From Pogonophryne albipinna (lineage: Eukaryota; Chordata; Actinopteri; Perciformes; Artedidraconidae): a stretch of 64,000 nucleotides of DNA. A program made the position numbers and the translations under genes. The stretch spans positions 37,944,281-38,008,280 of the forward strand of contig CM053243.1 in assembly GCA_028583405.1 (NCBI GenBank), read 5' to 3'. Shown piece by piece: positions 34,412-50,100 of this stretch (its first letter is position 1; each line of letters opens with the position of its first letter). The notes beneath the pieces are model-generated. The model searched no databases, had not been told where the DNA came from, and saw nothing but the letters and a program-made list of their open reading frames with translations.

Positions 34412-36812
34412 CATTCAATCGGTGTATAGAAACAGTCAAACAAGGGATGGTCGTCTTTGGGATATGTAAATTCTCCACTTTTTCCATATTTCTTCAAATG
34501 TGTTTTCCTGAAGCCTCATTGAGAAGGTGATTCTTTCCATAACATATATTTCATGGATTTTGTCGTACCAGTTGTCAAGAGAAGGGATAGACGCTTTGAG
34601 CCATTTTCTAGTTATTGTTTTTTTTGCTGCAACAGTAAGAATTCCAAATAACTGTTTTGTTTTGGAGTTTGTGGGGATTGAATGTACGAGCCCAAATAGA
34701 AATTCGTACCAGTTTAAAGGGATTTTTTCCTGTAGTATTATTTCAATTTCGATATGGATCTTTTGCCAAAAAGTTACTATTAAAGGGCAAGCCCAAAACA
34801 AATGGTAGTGATGTGCTAACTGAGAATCACATTTCCTCCAGCAGCTGGGGGGCCCTAGATGATGTGATGACTGAGCAGGGCTGAAAAAGTACCTGCTCAG
34901 CATCTTCCAACTAAACATTCTGCAGGTGCCTGAGCTCGAGATCTTCCATCGAAAAGTACAGTAATTTGTCCAGACTTCGTCAGGGATGTTTTTTTTAGTT
35001 TCGTTTTCCCATTTGTGTTTTATATAGAAAGTATTTTCCTTTTTAATATCTTGAAGAGCTTGGTAAAGTTTTGAGATTACTTTCATCCCTGTGTCGGATG
35101 TGTATGCACTGGTGAAAACTATTAATAAAGGGTTTTCAAGGGCCTTCTGGCTGTCTGACAGGGAACTATTTAAGTAATGGCGTACCTGTAGAAATCTAAA
35201 AAAAATCACCGTTATTCAATCCATATAGTTTTTTTAGTGTTTGAAAATCAAACATGGTTCCTTTGCTGAAAAATGTGCAATATGAAGTAAGGCCATGTTT
35301 GGCCCAATCTTTAAATGTTTTATCCAGCTTGCTCGGGGTGAAATCAAGATCATGTGAGCACCATCTTAATATCTTCATTTCCTCCAGCAAGTCACTCCTG
35401 GTAAGGACCCTTAACCATAATTTTAAGGAGAGGTTTATCCAGCGGTTATCTTTTTCCAGTACGTTTTTAACATGTCTTTTATCCCCTAACCTTGCCTCGA
35501 TTGGTACTACTCCTGATACATTATTCTCAATTTCTTTCCATCTAGCTCTGTAGTCTGGCTTGCACCAGCAGAACAAGCTTCGGGCTGATATATAGTAGTC
35601 CTTCAAGCAGGGGAGCGCTACTCCTCCCTTGTTTTTTGCTAGTGGAAGAGTACAGAATCTAATCCTTGGTTTCTTCCCTTGCCAGATGTACCTTGATATG
35701 GTTTTATCCCATTCGTTAAACTGCTTGTCTATGATTTCAATTGGTAGATTCTGGAAAAGGTATAATAGGCTAGGTAGGATGTTCATTTTCACTGATTCTA
35801 TTCGAGATTCAAAGCTCAGCACTGGGATCAAGTTCCATCTATTTATGTCTTCTTTTATTTTCTGACTTAGAGGGTTGAAATGTAGTGTATACAATTCCTC
35901 TGAATCTTTAGAGATGCTTAGTCCCAGATATTTTAAGTGGTTCAGATCCCAATTAAGATCAATGAGTGAGTTTATATGTTGGCTTGGCTTGTAATTAAAG
36001 CTCAGTATTTGGGTTTTTGTTATATTAAGTTTGTACCCTGAGACAGAACTATAAGATCCAAAAAAGTCAGTAAACTCAAGAATGATTCATCTGGGTTTGA
36101 CAGGTATATTAATATATCAGCAAATAATGATAATTTATGTTTCTGACCATATACTTCTCCACCGGTAATATTGTTATTTTGAGTAACCCCCAAACTCAGA
36201 GCTTCGATATAAATTGCGAATAACAGAGGGATAATTGGACATCCCTGTCGTGTCCCTCTCTCAAGGTAGAAAGAATTTGATATGGCTCCTTTTCTTTTTA
36301 TTCTTGCATAAGGGTTGTCGTACAGTGCTTGAACAGTATTAATAAAGATCTTATGAAAGCCAAACTTTTCAAGAACTTGGTATAGGAATTTCCAATTAAC
36401 TCGATAGAAAGCTTTTTCTGCATCGAGGCTCAAAAGTACTGCCTGGAGTTTGTTTTTGGATATATGTTCAACTATATGTAGAGTTCTGCGGATATTATCT
36501 TGAGTTTGCCGTTGTTTGATAAATCCTGTCTGATCTAGATTTATTATCTGAGGGAGGATTTCTTCGAGTCTTTTTGCCAAAATGTGGGTAAATATCTTAT
36601 AGTCCTGGTTTAGCACACTTATTGGACGATAGCTTCCACAGTCACATTTGTCTTTCCCTTCCTTCGGTATCAGGGAGGTTACTGCTTCCCCCCATGAGGG
36701 GTCTGAAGCACGTGGTATCCCTCATTGTTGGGATCAGTAGATCCTTCATTTCCCTGTACCATTCAGAAGGGAAACCGGGGGTGAATTTTTTTATTAAATA
36801 TAGTATGATTTA
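34412..36812 (-). mobile_element. 5'-truncated L1-clade LINE, copy A
   Basis: The minus strand encodes the 3' half of an L1-type ORF2. Motifs: TGFIKQRQTQDN, LSLDAEKAFYRVNW, GTRQGCP, then LFADILIYLSNP where FADD is expected, then the ISRYIWQGKKPRI and CWRKC..H..H...C C-terminal region. A 3-bp deletion near 36,118 removes one of the two catalytic Asp residues that copy B keeps. Several frameshifts divide the frame, so it is dead. Confidence 0.85.
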
Positions 36813-37527
36813 ACCATACAACTACACACTGTAGTAAGCAGTGTAGTGTGTGGGCCATGCCAAAATCACGTACATCCAATGAAAAAAATAAGGTATAAAA
36901 TGAAGGAAACACATTTCAAGAGACTTATCATTGTACTGATATGTGTGAAAATGTTTGGCCTTTTATAATAAGTCCTCAGAGTTTCATTATTCTGCTACAT
37001 TTTCATGATAACTGAGTGATTCTGATGGGGACACCAAAGTTACTATAGTGATATTGACCCGGCTGCATGGCATTTTTCAAGTAAAAGGGTGACCATTATT
37101 AAAAACAAAACTCCTTATCACAGATACTGTAGGTATCTAATGCAGCAAGAATGAATGCCATTACGAATAAAGAAAACCAAATAACACAATTACACAAGTC
37201 TCCTTTCACTGCAGCCACAGCTGGGCCACATCCATCGTTCTGGCAGAAGCTTCAATATTTACTTAAGACAAGAAAATGTTACGTCTCCACTAAGGTCTAG
37301 GGGACCTGGAGACAATAACACACAACAACCAATAATTATGAGGGAGTCAGAGTAAACGTTGACAAAAGGTTTATTTCTTAAGCCCTAACTGAACATAAAT
37401 TGAACATAAATACTCTTCGTGTGAGGAGGAGTCAAAGGAGATTGTGCCAAACAAAAGAAACAAGCATAACAAAACCAGGCCTATCTCTACATCTATCCTT
37501 TGAAACCAAAACTCGTTGCACCGTTAA

Positions 37528-39371
37528 TGGCGCGTTTCCACTGCAGCGGGTAACGCTTTAAGCGTGCCGAGTCGTGCGGGGCCCGTTTTTGGTTGTGTTT
37601 CCACTTGGCCTAGTAGGCCTACCGGCTAGCTGGTCCTAATTCACAGTTTTTCTGGCCCCATAAAATAGTGGTTCTTGGGCCAGGAATAACCAGGCTGAGT
37701 CGGGCTGAGTATGCTAAACTAGAGAGAGAATCGCTGGCAAGGGGGCTACAACTACAACAAGATGAACCATTTGACCGTGATTTAATTGTAATACACGTTT
37801 CAAAATGATGCCGAAGTAACAACATACTGATACCGGTTAGTAAAAACCATGAATTAATGCTTTGACAAGTCGGCAGGCGAAAAACTCTTTTAAAATGCGT
37901 GTTTTCTAAATGGAGCTTGGCTAAGCTAACGTTATGCTCCGACCGTCCACACTCACAACAACGGCCTATACAGACATAAATAAACTAGCGACTGTATTCG
38001 CCATGACCGGGCGCTACAGTGGAATACGCACATACACATTGTACCCGCGACTTTTACAATGAAGGCTCGATAATCAGCTCACGGCATATAACATGGCATA
38101 TAGTGTAAGCAGAGGTAAAATGATATTTTATAAGGGGGGGGGATTTTTTTTTTTAAATATTGAAGTTAAATGCATCAACCTGGTGCATTTTGAGAGCAAC
38201 ATTAAGACATGGATACATCTCTCAACACCCATATGAAACAACTGTAAACAGATTTTCATTTTCTTTTTCTTTATGGATATTTTACAAATCACTCACCTTT
38301 TAAACTGTATTCTTGTTTTACTGTCATATAGTATTTCATAACTGTTTTTCATTTATTCTAATAAATGGTGACCAAAACGTTTGAGACCCACTGAGATAAC
38401 TAGACTAAAGTTAACTATCTAAACAGAGTCCCTTACCTCACTGAGCTGTAGTTATCTCTCTCAATCTGACTGGACAGAGCTCTCCCTTTCCTTGTTTTAG
38501 AAACAGCTTCTAATATCCGTTAGCGCAGCTAGCTAACCAGATGCTAACAACAACAATGCAAATAGGGAGTTTGGTAGAAACATACTGTATAATAGTAAAG
38601 TTATTTAAGATGATGCCATATTTATTGAAGATTTACGTTATAAATATTCCCCAAAATTATTCAAAAGCATTCATTTCATTTCAAACCTTTATTTATACAG
38701 ATAAATCCCATTGAGATCATTGATCTCTTTTTCAAGGGAGACCTTCTGCATATTCTTCCAAACTCTCTGCTGTAGTATGACCACCAGGAGACTATTGATC
38801 TGTGTAGTGAGTTTGGTAGTAATAAGCTGTATAATAGTGATTATTGTATTCTCTTTTTTCGGGGTTGCACTTTGCAGACGGTCCCTGAGCACTCGTTTCT
38901 TCTCCGGCTGCCGATAGAGACTAATGTAATGTGTCCAGCTCGGAGGATGGCGCGTATTGCCTTTTTTTTTAATCAAAATGTGATTGTAGTTCGTTGTCAA
39001 CCTTCCCATGGTACTTAGGAGACGTCATTTGTGTCTGAATAACGTTTTGTTCATGAGTTATTGATCCGTGAAATCAGAATCTCCCAATATCGTTCCAACT
39101 TTACTGAACTAAGCCAGAAGACCGTCTCATTTCGTAGACCGCTCGGTTTGCTGTTCCTTCACTTTATTTGTATATTTATATACATTTATTTTGGATGAAA
39201 ACTTAGCGTGAGGAAAGGCAAGTGTGGCGTGAGTGCGTGAGATATGGGTTAATTGCGTGACTCTCACGCTCAATGCGTGAGTGTTGGCAGCCCTGATTAA
39301 AGTGAGCCGGGCCTAATAAGGCCTAACCAAACCGAGCGAGGTCGAGCGAGGCCTGCAGTGGAAACGCGCCA
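37528..39371. mobile_element. TIR element with TGGCGCGTTTCCACTGCAG ends
   Basis: Perfect 19-bp inverted ends at 37528-37546 and 39353-39371. A second copy of the left 490 bp is at 55,924-56,413. No transposase frame was found. It contains a hAT-like piece (about 38150-38560, reversed similarity to 53310-53680) and a LINE tail at 38665-38752. The flanks TAA/TCA leave the target duplication unresolved. Confidence 0.65.
38665..38752 (-). mobile_element. LINE 3' end fragment
   Basis: Reverse complement matches 11,030-11,095, the 3' UTR end of the LINE at 9395-11111 (GGTCTCCCTTGAAAAAGAGA phrase and the terminal AATAAAGG-type stretch). Confidence 0.8.
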
Positions 39372-39924
39372 TCAGTGTCCAGGCGTGCTATGGTGTCTCG
39401 CCGCTGCCTTGGTTAGACAACTCAAGTTTACAAACCCTCTATGGCACAAACACCACTTTTTTCAGTATCAAATATCAGGCATTCCCAGCAATACAATGTG
39501 TGGTAGTCCTCGGTGGCTGTGAGCCAAGGATAAAGCTCGTAGTTGGTGAACTGAAAGTGGCGAACAAATCCTTTCCCCGGCTGCGACAGGCTTGCAAGCT
39601 TCTACAAATTAATTTCTCCTCTGCTGTCAGCCATTTTGGGTTGAAGAAACAGTATTAAATCTAAATGCAAATATTTTACCTTGTGCTGGTTGATAATGGT
39701 ATGTGCTGATTGTATGTACAAAAGGAGTAATAAGAAAAACAAGAAAAACACAAACAAACAATAACAACGACTGAAGTAATCCCCTACATTCACTGCCAGT
39801 GATTGTTGTTGTTATTGTTATTGTTGGATGAGTATATGTAAAACAAATGCATATACACACATGAGTATAGAAGTATAGAAGTGAGTATCTGATCTTTTCA
39901 AGTTTCATACAGGGCATCGCTGCC

Positions 39925-40340
39925 GTTGTGCAGTTAAACACATCTCCTTTCCTGTTACCCCAAATAGGGCAGCCAGAGGATTTGGATCCAGTTCAATACT
40001 GAACACTTGGGATAGAGTTTGGAAAATCTCCGTCCACTACATGCTTAGGCGGGGACAGGAGCAGTACATATGGATGAGAGAGGCTTCATTATTTTGACAT
40101 TTATCAAAGTAGGGACTAACATCAGGATACATTTTGGATAGTTTGACTTTTGAAATATGAGCTATATGTACCACTTTGAACTGAATTAAGCACATAGAGA
40201 AGTTGAATTAACCAGTTTAAGTATAGAAGTCCATTTATCTACTGGAAGGGGAAGGCCCATATCCGTCTCCCATGCTGCCCTGAGCTTAACTGTGGAGAGA
40301 CACCTTAGATCTGACATCTTGTTATATGGGTTTAAGAAGA
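39925..40340 (-). mobile_element. L1 ORF2 C-terminal fragment
   Basis: The minus strand reads AAWETDMGLPLPVDKW, IQFKVVHIAHISK, MYPDVSPYFDKC and SLIHMYCSCP, the Cys-rich C-terminal block of L1-type ORF2. One frameshift near 40,186 and one stop near 40,053 break it. It is a different L1 subfamily from the copies in the composite repeats. Confidence 0.7.
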
Positions 40341-40341
40341 G

Positions 40342-40709
40342 TGTCAGGGGTTGAGTGAAGCAGGCAGGACCCAAATGCAGATTACACAGGAAATACCTTT
40401 ATTTCAAGGTTTTACACGGTGAAAAACAGAACACTACCCGTGAACACAGTCACAGACAAACAAGGAACTAACAAAGACGGACAGAAAAACCAGAACTTAA
40501 ATACACACAAGACTAATCAAAGAAACAAGAGACAGGTGAGGAGGGAGGAGAAAACACAGGGGCACAAGGTGAACACAATCGGGTAATCTGACAGGAGGGA
40601 ACACAGACAGAAAGCAACAGGCAAGACAGGGGGTGAACACTTTTCAAAATAAAACGGGAAACCAAAGACAGAAAAAGACAAGACAAAACAAAACAGACAG
40701 ATCGTGACA
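40342..40709 (-). mobile_element. Gypsy LTR, minus orientation, with polypurine tract
   Basis: On the minus strand it begins TGTCACGATCTGTCTG and ends CAACCCCTGACA, the same family as 24681-25058. Directly upstream of it on the minus strand (40710-40727) lies a G-rich polypurine tract, so this is a 3' LTR; about 130 bp of internal sequence remains (to 40,860). Confidence 0.75.
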
Positions 40710-41169
40710 TTACCCCCCCCCCCTCAAGGGACGGATCCCAGACGTCCCGAGAAAAAACAAAACAAAGTCAACAACGTCCAATATGGTGGGTGGAGGGGTA
40801 CCGGAGGAGGGACTCAGACGGACATCCCGGGGCAAAGCAGAAGCCGAGAAGGGGGACTCGGGCGGTCAAGTCAAGTCTTTTATCAATGTTAGTCAAGCAA
40901 GTCTCAAGTCAAAAAATATGTGACTCGAGTCAAGTCATGTGACTCGAGTCCCCACCATTTTGCATATATAGTTTGTGCATGTTTGTAGTCGTTCTAACAC
41001 TTTTCGATGCGGAGACAATGTGTAATCACATTGAAATTGTTTGTTTAATAATGTAAACACAAACACACAAGCAAATTGCAGATTAGAAACAAATGAACCA
41101 TTTACAAGAAACAAATGTCAAGTAAACTGAAACTGCCCTCTATTCTTTATGTTGTGCAAGGGGCATCAC

Positions 41170-42680
41170 CAGGGGCGGACTGGGACTAAAATTCAGCCCT
41201 GGAAACTGACCCAGTCCGGCCACATGAAATGTCAAATGTTAGAAATCCGCTGTTTATTATTTAAAGTTTTATGTCCGATTAACTCCTTTTTTCCTCTCTC
41301 TACACAGCTCCAGTTTGGGCATTGGCCTGTCATCAAATTTCATTTTTAGTTGCTGCTGTAGCGAAAGTTTAGTAAAATTATTTTTTATGAAATACTCCAA
41401 ATCTCCACCCTCCATAATTGCACTTGCTTCAGTTGCTTGCTACTTTTTAAGGGCGGTGATGACAGTTACAGTACGAACTGAAGTTGAGAAATGAGAAATC
41501 CTCTCCTCTGAGCGGTCATTTTAAAGAGACGTCCATTAATGATGACAGGAGGCACAGCAGCCCTCTGTCTGATGGACAGATGTGTTCATGACGACAATAA
41601 CAGACTACAGATGCGGACATATACACACATATATATTTATATATATATTTATATAAATATATACAATTTCAGAATCAAACAATTATGAGAGCACTCTCAT
41701 AATAACGTAACACAATCAGAGACTGGCTATATCCCCCCCCCCCCCTCTCTCTGGTCGCTGATATGTGGAATTGCAATTATGGGCCAAAAGTTGTATTTTG
41801 GCCCATATTTTTATGTACTTGTACAAGTATTAGAAGTAAGCATAGGACACCAAACCAACTGAGCCCCGTATGTCCGCCGCATCTACGCACTGTACAACAC
41901 ACACATCTACACACTGTACCACACACACCTACAGCTCCTAAAGCATAATCAGGCTACTGCCGTTGTGTATTTTATTATGTGAAGCACTAAATGGTCTTAG
42001 AAAAATATTGACTCTTTGTTTGTAGATATCTACTAAACTACAGCATACAAATACAGAGAGTAATGTAGGCCAGTTATACTGAGTGATATATATTATACAC
42101 ACTGCTCTGCTCTGAACGTTATCTTTTTAAAAGTAACCCCTTGATTGAATAATGATATTAATTTATATTTTTATTATACTGACAATAAATGTTGTCCACT
42201 TACAATTTCCAATGGGAGCAATTCTCTCTTGGTTATTTGTCATATTTACCACACAGAGTAATTATAGGGGCTTCTTCTCTTTTGAATCTGAGCTTTTGTA
42301 TAAATAAAAAATAAAGAATTTGTCTTTGCGTCTAAACTGCACACCTTTGAATCAATCAAGTCATTACTTTAGCAAAAGCCTGTGTTTGGTCAACGGGCAC
42401 TAATTATTGTTTTATTATTGTAACTGTTTATCTAATGCATAAAAGCATCTAAATCTACTTCAACACGGACACATAATCATGCAATATCAGTTTACAATCT
42501 TCATAAAGTCTTTATCAGTTTATAATCTTCACGAAGTCTAATAATTGTCTGAAATGTATACAAGCATGCTCCCATATAACAGGCGGTATGACAATTATTT
42601 ATTGAACTTTTTTTTCTTTTTACAGTGTTGGTAAGATATCTACTACTAGAGTATTTCTCCCACCACTGCTTAGAATGTGC
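41170..42680. other. no gene; possible hAT end and AT-rich DNA
   Basis: CAGGGGCGGACTGGGA at 41170 looks like a hAT left end, but I found no partner in place. Downstream is AT-rich DNA with an (AT)-like run at 41625-41665 and a C run at 41733-41745. No exon recognised. Confidence 0.4.
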
Positions 42681-42809
42681 ATTATTTCTGTTGATGCACC
42701 GTATGACTAAACCTACAAAAAACCCTTCTTCTGCATTTCATCCATCGATCAAAGTGAGAGTAATTACAGCCTAATTTCTAATAAAAATACATTTAAAATC
42801 ACTTGACAT

Positions 42810-46205
<3,396 letters not shown>

Positions 46206-46228
46206 AGCAGGTTCTCAGATCCTCACGC

Positions 46229-46234
46229 TTTATA
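46229..46234 (-). promoter_or_regulatory. TATA box of the astacin gene
   Basis: TATAAA on the minus strand, about 25-30 bp upstream of a plausible transcription start near 46,203. An untranslated exon ending CAG|GTAAGC at 46177 follows, and the ATG exon begins at about 46044. Confidence 0.65.
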
Positions 46235-46249
46235 GAAAGCTATGAGGGT

Positions 46250-47152
46250 GTGTCAGAGGATGGACACATTACTGTAAACCTCAGCTGTCAAACAAAAATG
46301 TTGTTAAGGTGAAGAGGAAGAATTAAACTGACATGTTTTCCCCAGTTAGGAAATCACGCACACGTATTCAGACCCTTAACTAACGTTAGAAAAACATGTG
46401 AATGCATAAGTCAACTTTCAAGTAACAAATGACCAAGTGTAAGCACTTTATTTTACACTCTATATTTTTTAAATGTATGGGCATAACATGAATAATGATA
46501 AATATGTAGAGATACCCTTCAGCAGCACATAACAGAAAAGTAAAGATTAATACGGAAAGTGAAAAGTAAATAAAAGGTATGGATTCAATTGTATTTATTT
46601 ATCATAGCATCTATGGTAAACATACAGATTTGCCTACCATGCACTTTTTAGCAAACAAAAGGAACGTACAATATGAATTTCTTAGTGCATGGTTCCTATA
46701 ACATAATTACAATAGTAATGAAATGCTTTGTATGTGATGATGTCATTGTTATCATCACTGTTCAAGCAGAGTTATTGACAATGGAAAAAATGCAATACTT
46801 TTCTACATTTCTGTCAGAAGGAAATTAATTAATTTGTGTTTTGAGCTTTTTGCAGCCTTTTGTACTTGCAGCGTTTCGTTTATGCAGTGCTTTTAGTAAA
46901 CGCTGAGCATGTTTCCTCAAGTTGGTGAATGTTTTCTAAATGCTGCGCATGTGATGTTAAATTGGTGAAGATGTTTCTTCATTTGCATGTGTTTTGGCAC
47001 ATTTTTTTTTTTTTATATCTACATCGTTTTATTTCGACCTAATGGAACTATTTGGGCCGTTGTAGCGTGTTTGCACCTGTCGGCCACCGTATTCAACTCC
47101 GTCAAACAACATAAACTTCAAACTTGTTCACCAAGAAACACATGCCTATAGA
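46250..47152. other. astacin upstream region, no gene
   Basis: AT-rich intergenic DNA. About 46,860-47,030 has a loosely repeated phrase (GCTGAGCATG / GCTGCGCATG) that looks repeat-derived. No exon seen. Confidence 0.4.
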
Positions 47153-50100
47153 GTCAATATCACTATAGTCACTTTGGTGTCCCCTTCAGAATCACTCAGT
47201 TATCATGAAAATGTAGCAGAATAATGAAACTCTGAGGTCTTATTATAAAAGGCCAAACATTTTCACACATATCAGTACAATGATAAGTCTCTTGAAGTGT
47301 GTTTCCTTCATTTTATATCTTATAAAATTGTGAAGCTGACCGTTGAGCGGCCCGACCAAGCAGGGAGGCAGAGAGTTCAAATATAACCCGGTGTGGGCAT
47401 TTATTCCTCATGGGCACATGATTCACAGCCTCAATATGACTGTCCTCCCTGAACACAGTCAGCAGCCACAAGGATCTCCCCAAACAAACAGGAAAAACAG
47501 AGCCAAAATACACCCAGACTAATCAAACCAACAAGACACAGGTGAGGGGGGAGTGGATGTACGTGATTTTGGCATGTCCCACACACTACTCTGCTAACTA
47601 CAGTGTGTGTAATAAGTGGTTAAATCATACTACAAAAAAAAAAAATTATATGGTTTTATTGTCCATAACGAGTTAAGTGATAAAACGAGTCATTTTGATC
47701 ATGTATATCCTATTTTCATAATAATATTGAACATTTTGCATGTGTCCCTGACATTTGCTGTCCACCCTATCATTAAAAAACCCTCTGATGTTTTCAGTGA
47801 CATCACTACCACCATTTTGTCCTTCCTCAATGGAGGCTGAGACATTGGCTAGTTGCAAAGTACGTTTTTTAACTTCTATTTCGAAATTGTAATCATATTA
47901 TGTGTGTAGTTGGATGTTGTCAAGATTAACATGTCCACTCTGTCATAGTGAAATGTCAAATAATATAAAAACCTTTCAGAAATTTGAAATATATTTGTTA
48001 AACAGTACACAGTCACCTTGCAAACTGAATCATGTTGCTAACTGAAGGTCCACCATGTTCTCATTAAATGCTAATATTAGCCAAAGATGTCCACCCTGTC
48101 ATTGTCCACCCTGTCAGCAAGCCTTCCATGACAGGGACATTATTACATATTATCCAAATACTTTTTCCATTAACTGAAAGATATTGTTGAGAAATGGACT
48201 ATAGCTTTCTGAAAATGTACATTTTATAATCACTAAGTAATTACAATGTATTACATCTTTGAATTCTGTCCATGACAGGGTGGATACATTTTTCTGTTTG
48301 CATTTACTTGCAGTTCATTTATAAACCGTGTGGGAGCTTGACCAACATCCATTTCTAACAGCATAACGTATACTTAATACAATAAATATGAAATTCAATG
48401 GAAAATCTCAGATTTTTTTTTGGAAATGGGGCAGTCTCAAATGCACCGTATGGTGATATTGACCCAGCCCCCCATAAAACTTTGTTGAGCCTAGGTTGGG
48501 AACTACAGCTCTTATTTGTCCATTCTTATATGTATGTGCTGCCAATCAGCATGCGAACGCGCCACATTCTCCAGAGCTTCTGGGAAGAGGTTGTACTTTC
48601 ATATCCAAACAAAGAAGTCAAGCTTCACTGTACATTTACCGACATTGTCATGCCTTTTTCATAAGAAACAAGAATTTGTTTCCTGGTGAACAAGTTTCTG
48701 GTTGCTGTTGTCCTTAGCCCGATTGTTTCCCCATTTGATTTACTACTACATATTTTGGAGTTTCTGCTTACATACAGTGGAGGAAATAAGGATTTGATCC
48801 CTTGTCAATTTTGTAAGTTTACCCACTTACAAAGAAATGAACAGTCTATAGTTTTAATGGTAGGTTTATTTTAACAGTGAAAGTAAGAATATCAAAAAGA
48901 AAATCATATAAAAGATAACAATTGATTTGCATTTAACTGTGGGAAATAAGTATTGATCCCCTGGCAACAAACAAGAATTCTGGCCAGAGAGCACTGTCAC
49001 ACTCACTTCTCTACTTCCCCTCTTCTACGACCAGGCCAAATCTGTGGCCATGATTCGTCATTCCATGGATGTCGTAAGGCAGGCATTGGAGATTCTGAAT
49101 CCTGGTCAGATACCAATCATTACTCTGGATCAACCTCTATACGCTGTGGCAAAACAAACCCAGTGGAGCTGGCCAGCAACTCACGGTTCGCCCCTCCATG
49201 GACTCTGCCTTGCCCCCGGGCCGTCCGTCCGAGTTCTGTCATGGTTTTGGATTGTTGTTTTCATTTTTCACCTTTTTATTTTGAAATGTTTTCCTCCTTG
49301 TGTCTTGTCTGGTCCTACTTCCTGTGTTTGCCTTCCTGTCTTTAGTTTCCCTGGTGTGTCTGATTGTGTTCACCTGTTGCCCTTGTGTTTCTGCCTCCCC
49401 TGCCCAGCTGTGTCTTGTCCTGTGATTACCCTTCTGTGTATTTAGTCTTGTCTTCCCCTGTACTTATACTGTACATTCAATCGGTGTATAGAAACAGTCA
49501 AACAAGGGATGGTCGTCTTTGGGATATGTAAATTCTCCACTTTTTCCATATTTCTTCAAATGTGTTTTCCTGAAGCCTCATTGAGAAGGTGATTCTTTCC
49601 ATAACATAGATTTCATGGATTTTGTCGTACCAGTTGTCAAGAGAAGGGATAGACGCTTTGAGCCATTTTCTAGTTATTGCTTTTTTTGCTGCAACAGTAA
49701 GAATTCCAAATAACTGTTTTGTTTTGGAGTTTGTGGGGATTGAATGTACGAGCCCAAATAGAAATTCGTCCCAGTTTAAAGGGATTTTTTCCTGTAGTAT
49801 TATTTCAATTTCGATATGGATCTTTTGCCAAAAAGTTACTATTAAAGGGCAAGCCCAAAACAAATGGTAGTGATGTGCTAACTGAGAACCACATTTCCTC
49901 CAGCAGCTGGGGGGCCCTAGATGATGTTTTGACTGAGCAGGGCTGAAAAAGTACCTGCTCAGCATCTTCCAACTAAACATTCTGTAGGTGCCTGAGCTCG
50001 AGATCTTCCATTGAAAAGTACAGTAATTTGTCCAGACTTCGTCAGGGATGTTTTTTTTAGTTTAGTTTTGTATTTTCCTTTTTAATATCTTGAAGAGCTT

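Larger units (their letters stand above)
31970..37277. repeat. composite repeat, copy A (5.3 kb)
   Basis: Nearly identical to 47153-52317 in the same orientation. It has long inverted repeats near its ends: GTCAATATCACTATAGTCAC on the left and its reverse near 37,055 on the right. The inverted similarity reaches about 32460 on the left (broken by a 230-bp insert at 32140-32370) and 36800 on the right, so it behaves like a large TIR element. Inside it carries a Tc1 fragment, a Gypsy tail with LTR and a minus-strand L1. Copy A has about 275 bp of proline-rich Gypsy sequence (33898-34172) that copy B lacks. Confidence 0.85.

Noticed and set aside
34527..35865. Plus-strand open frames opposite the L1
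   Set aside because: They are shadows of the minus-strand ORF2, repeated identically in copy B.
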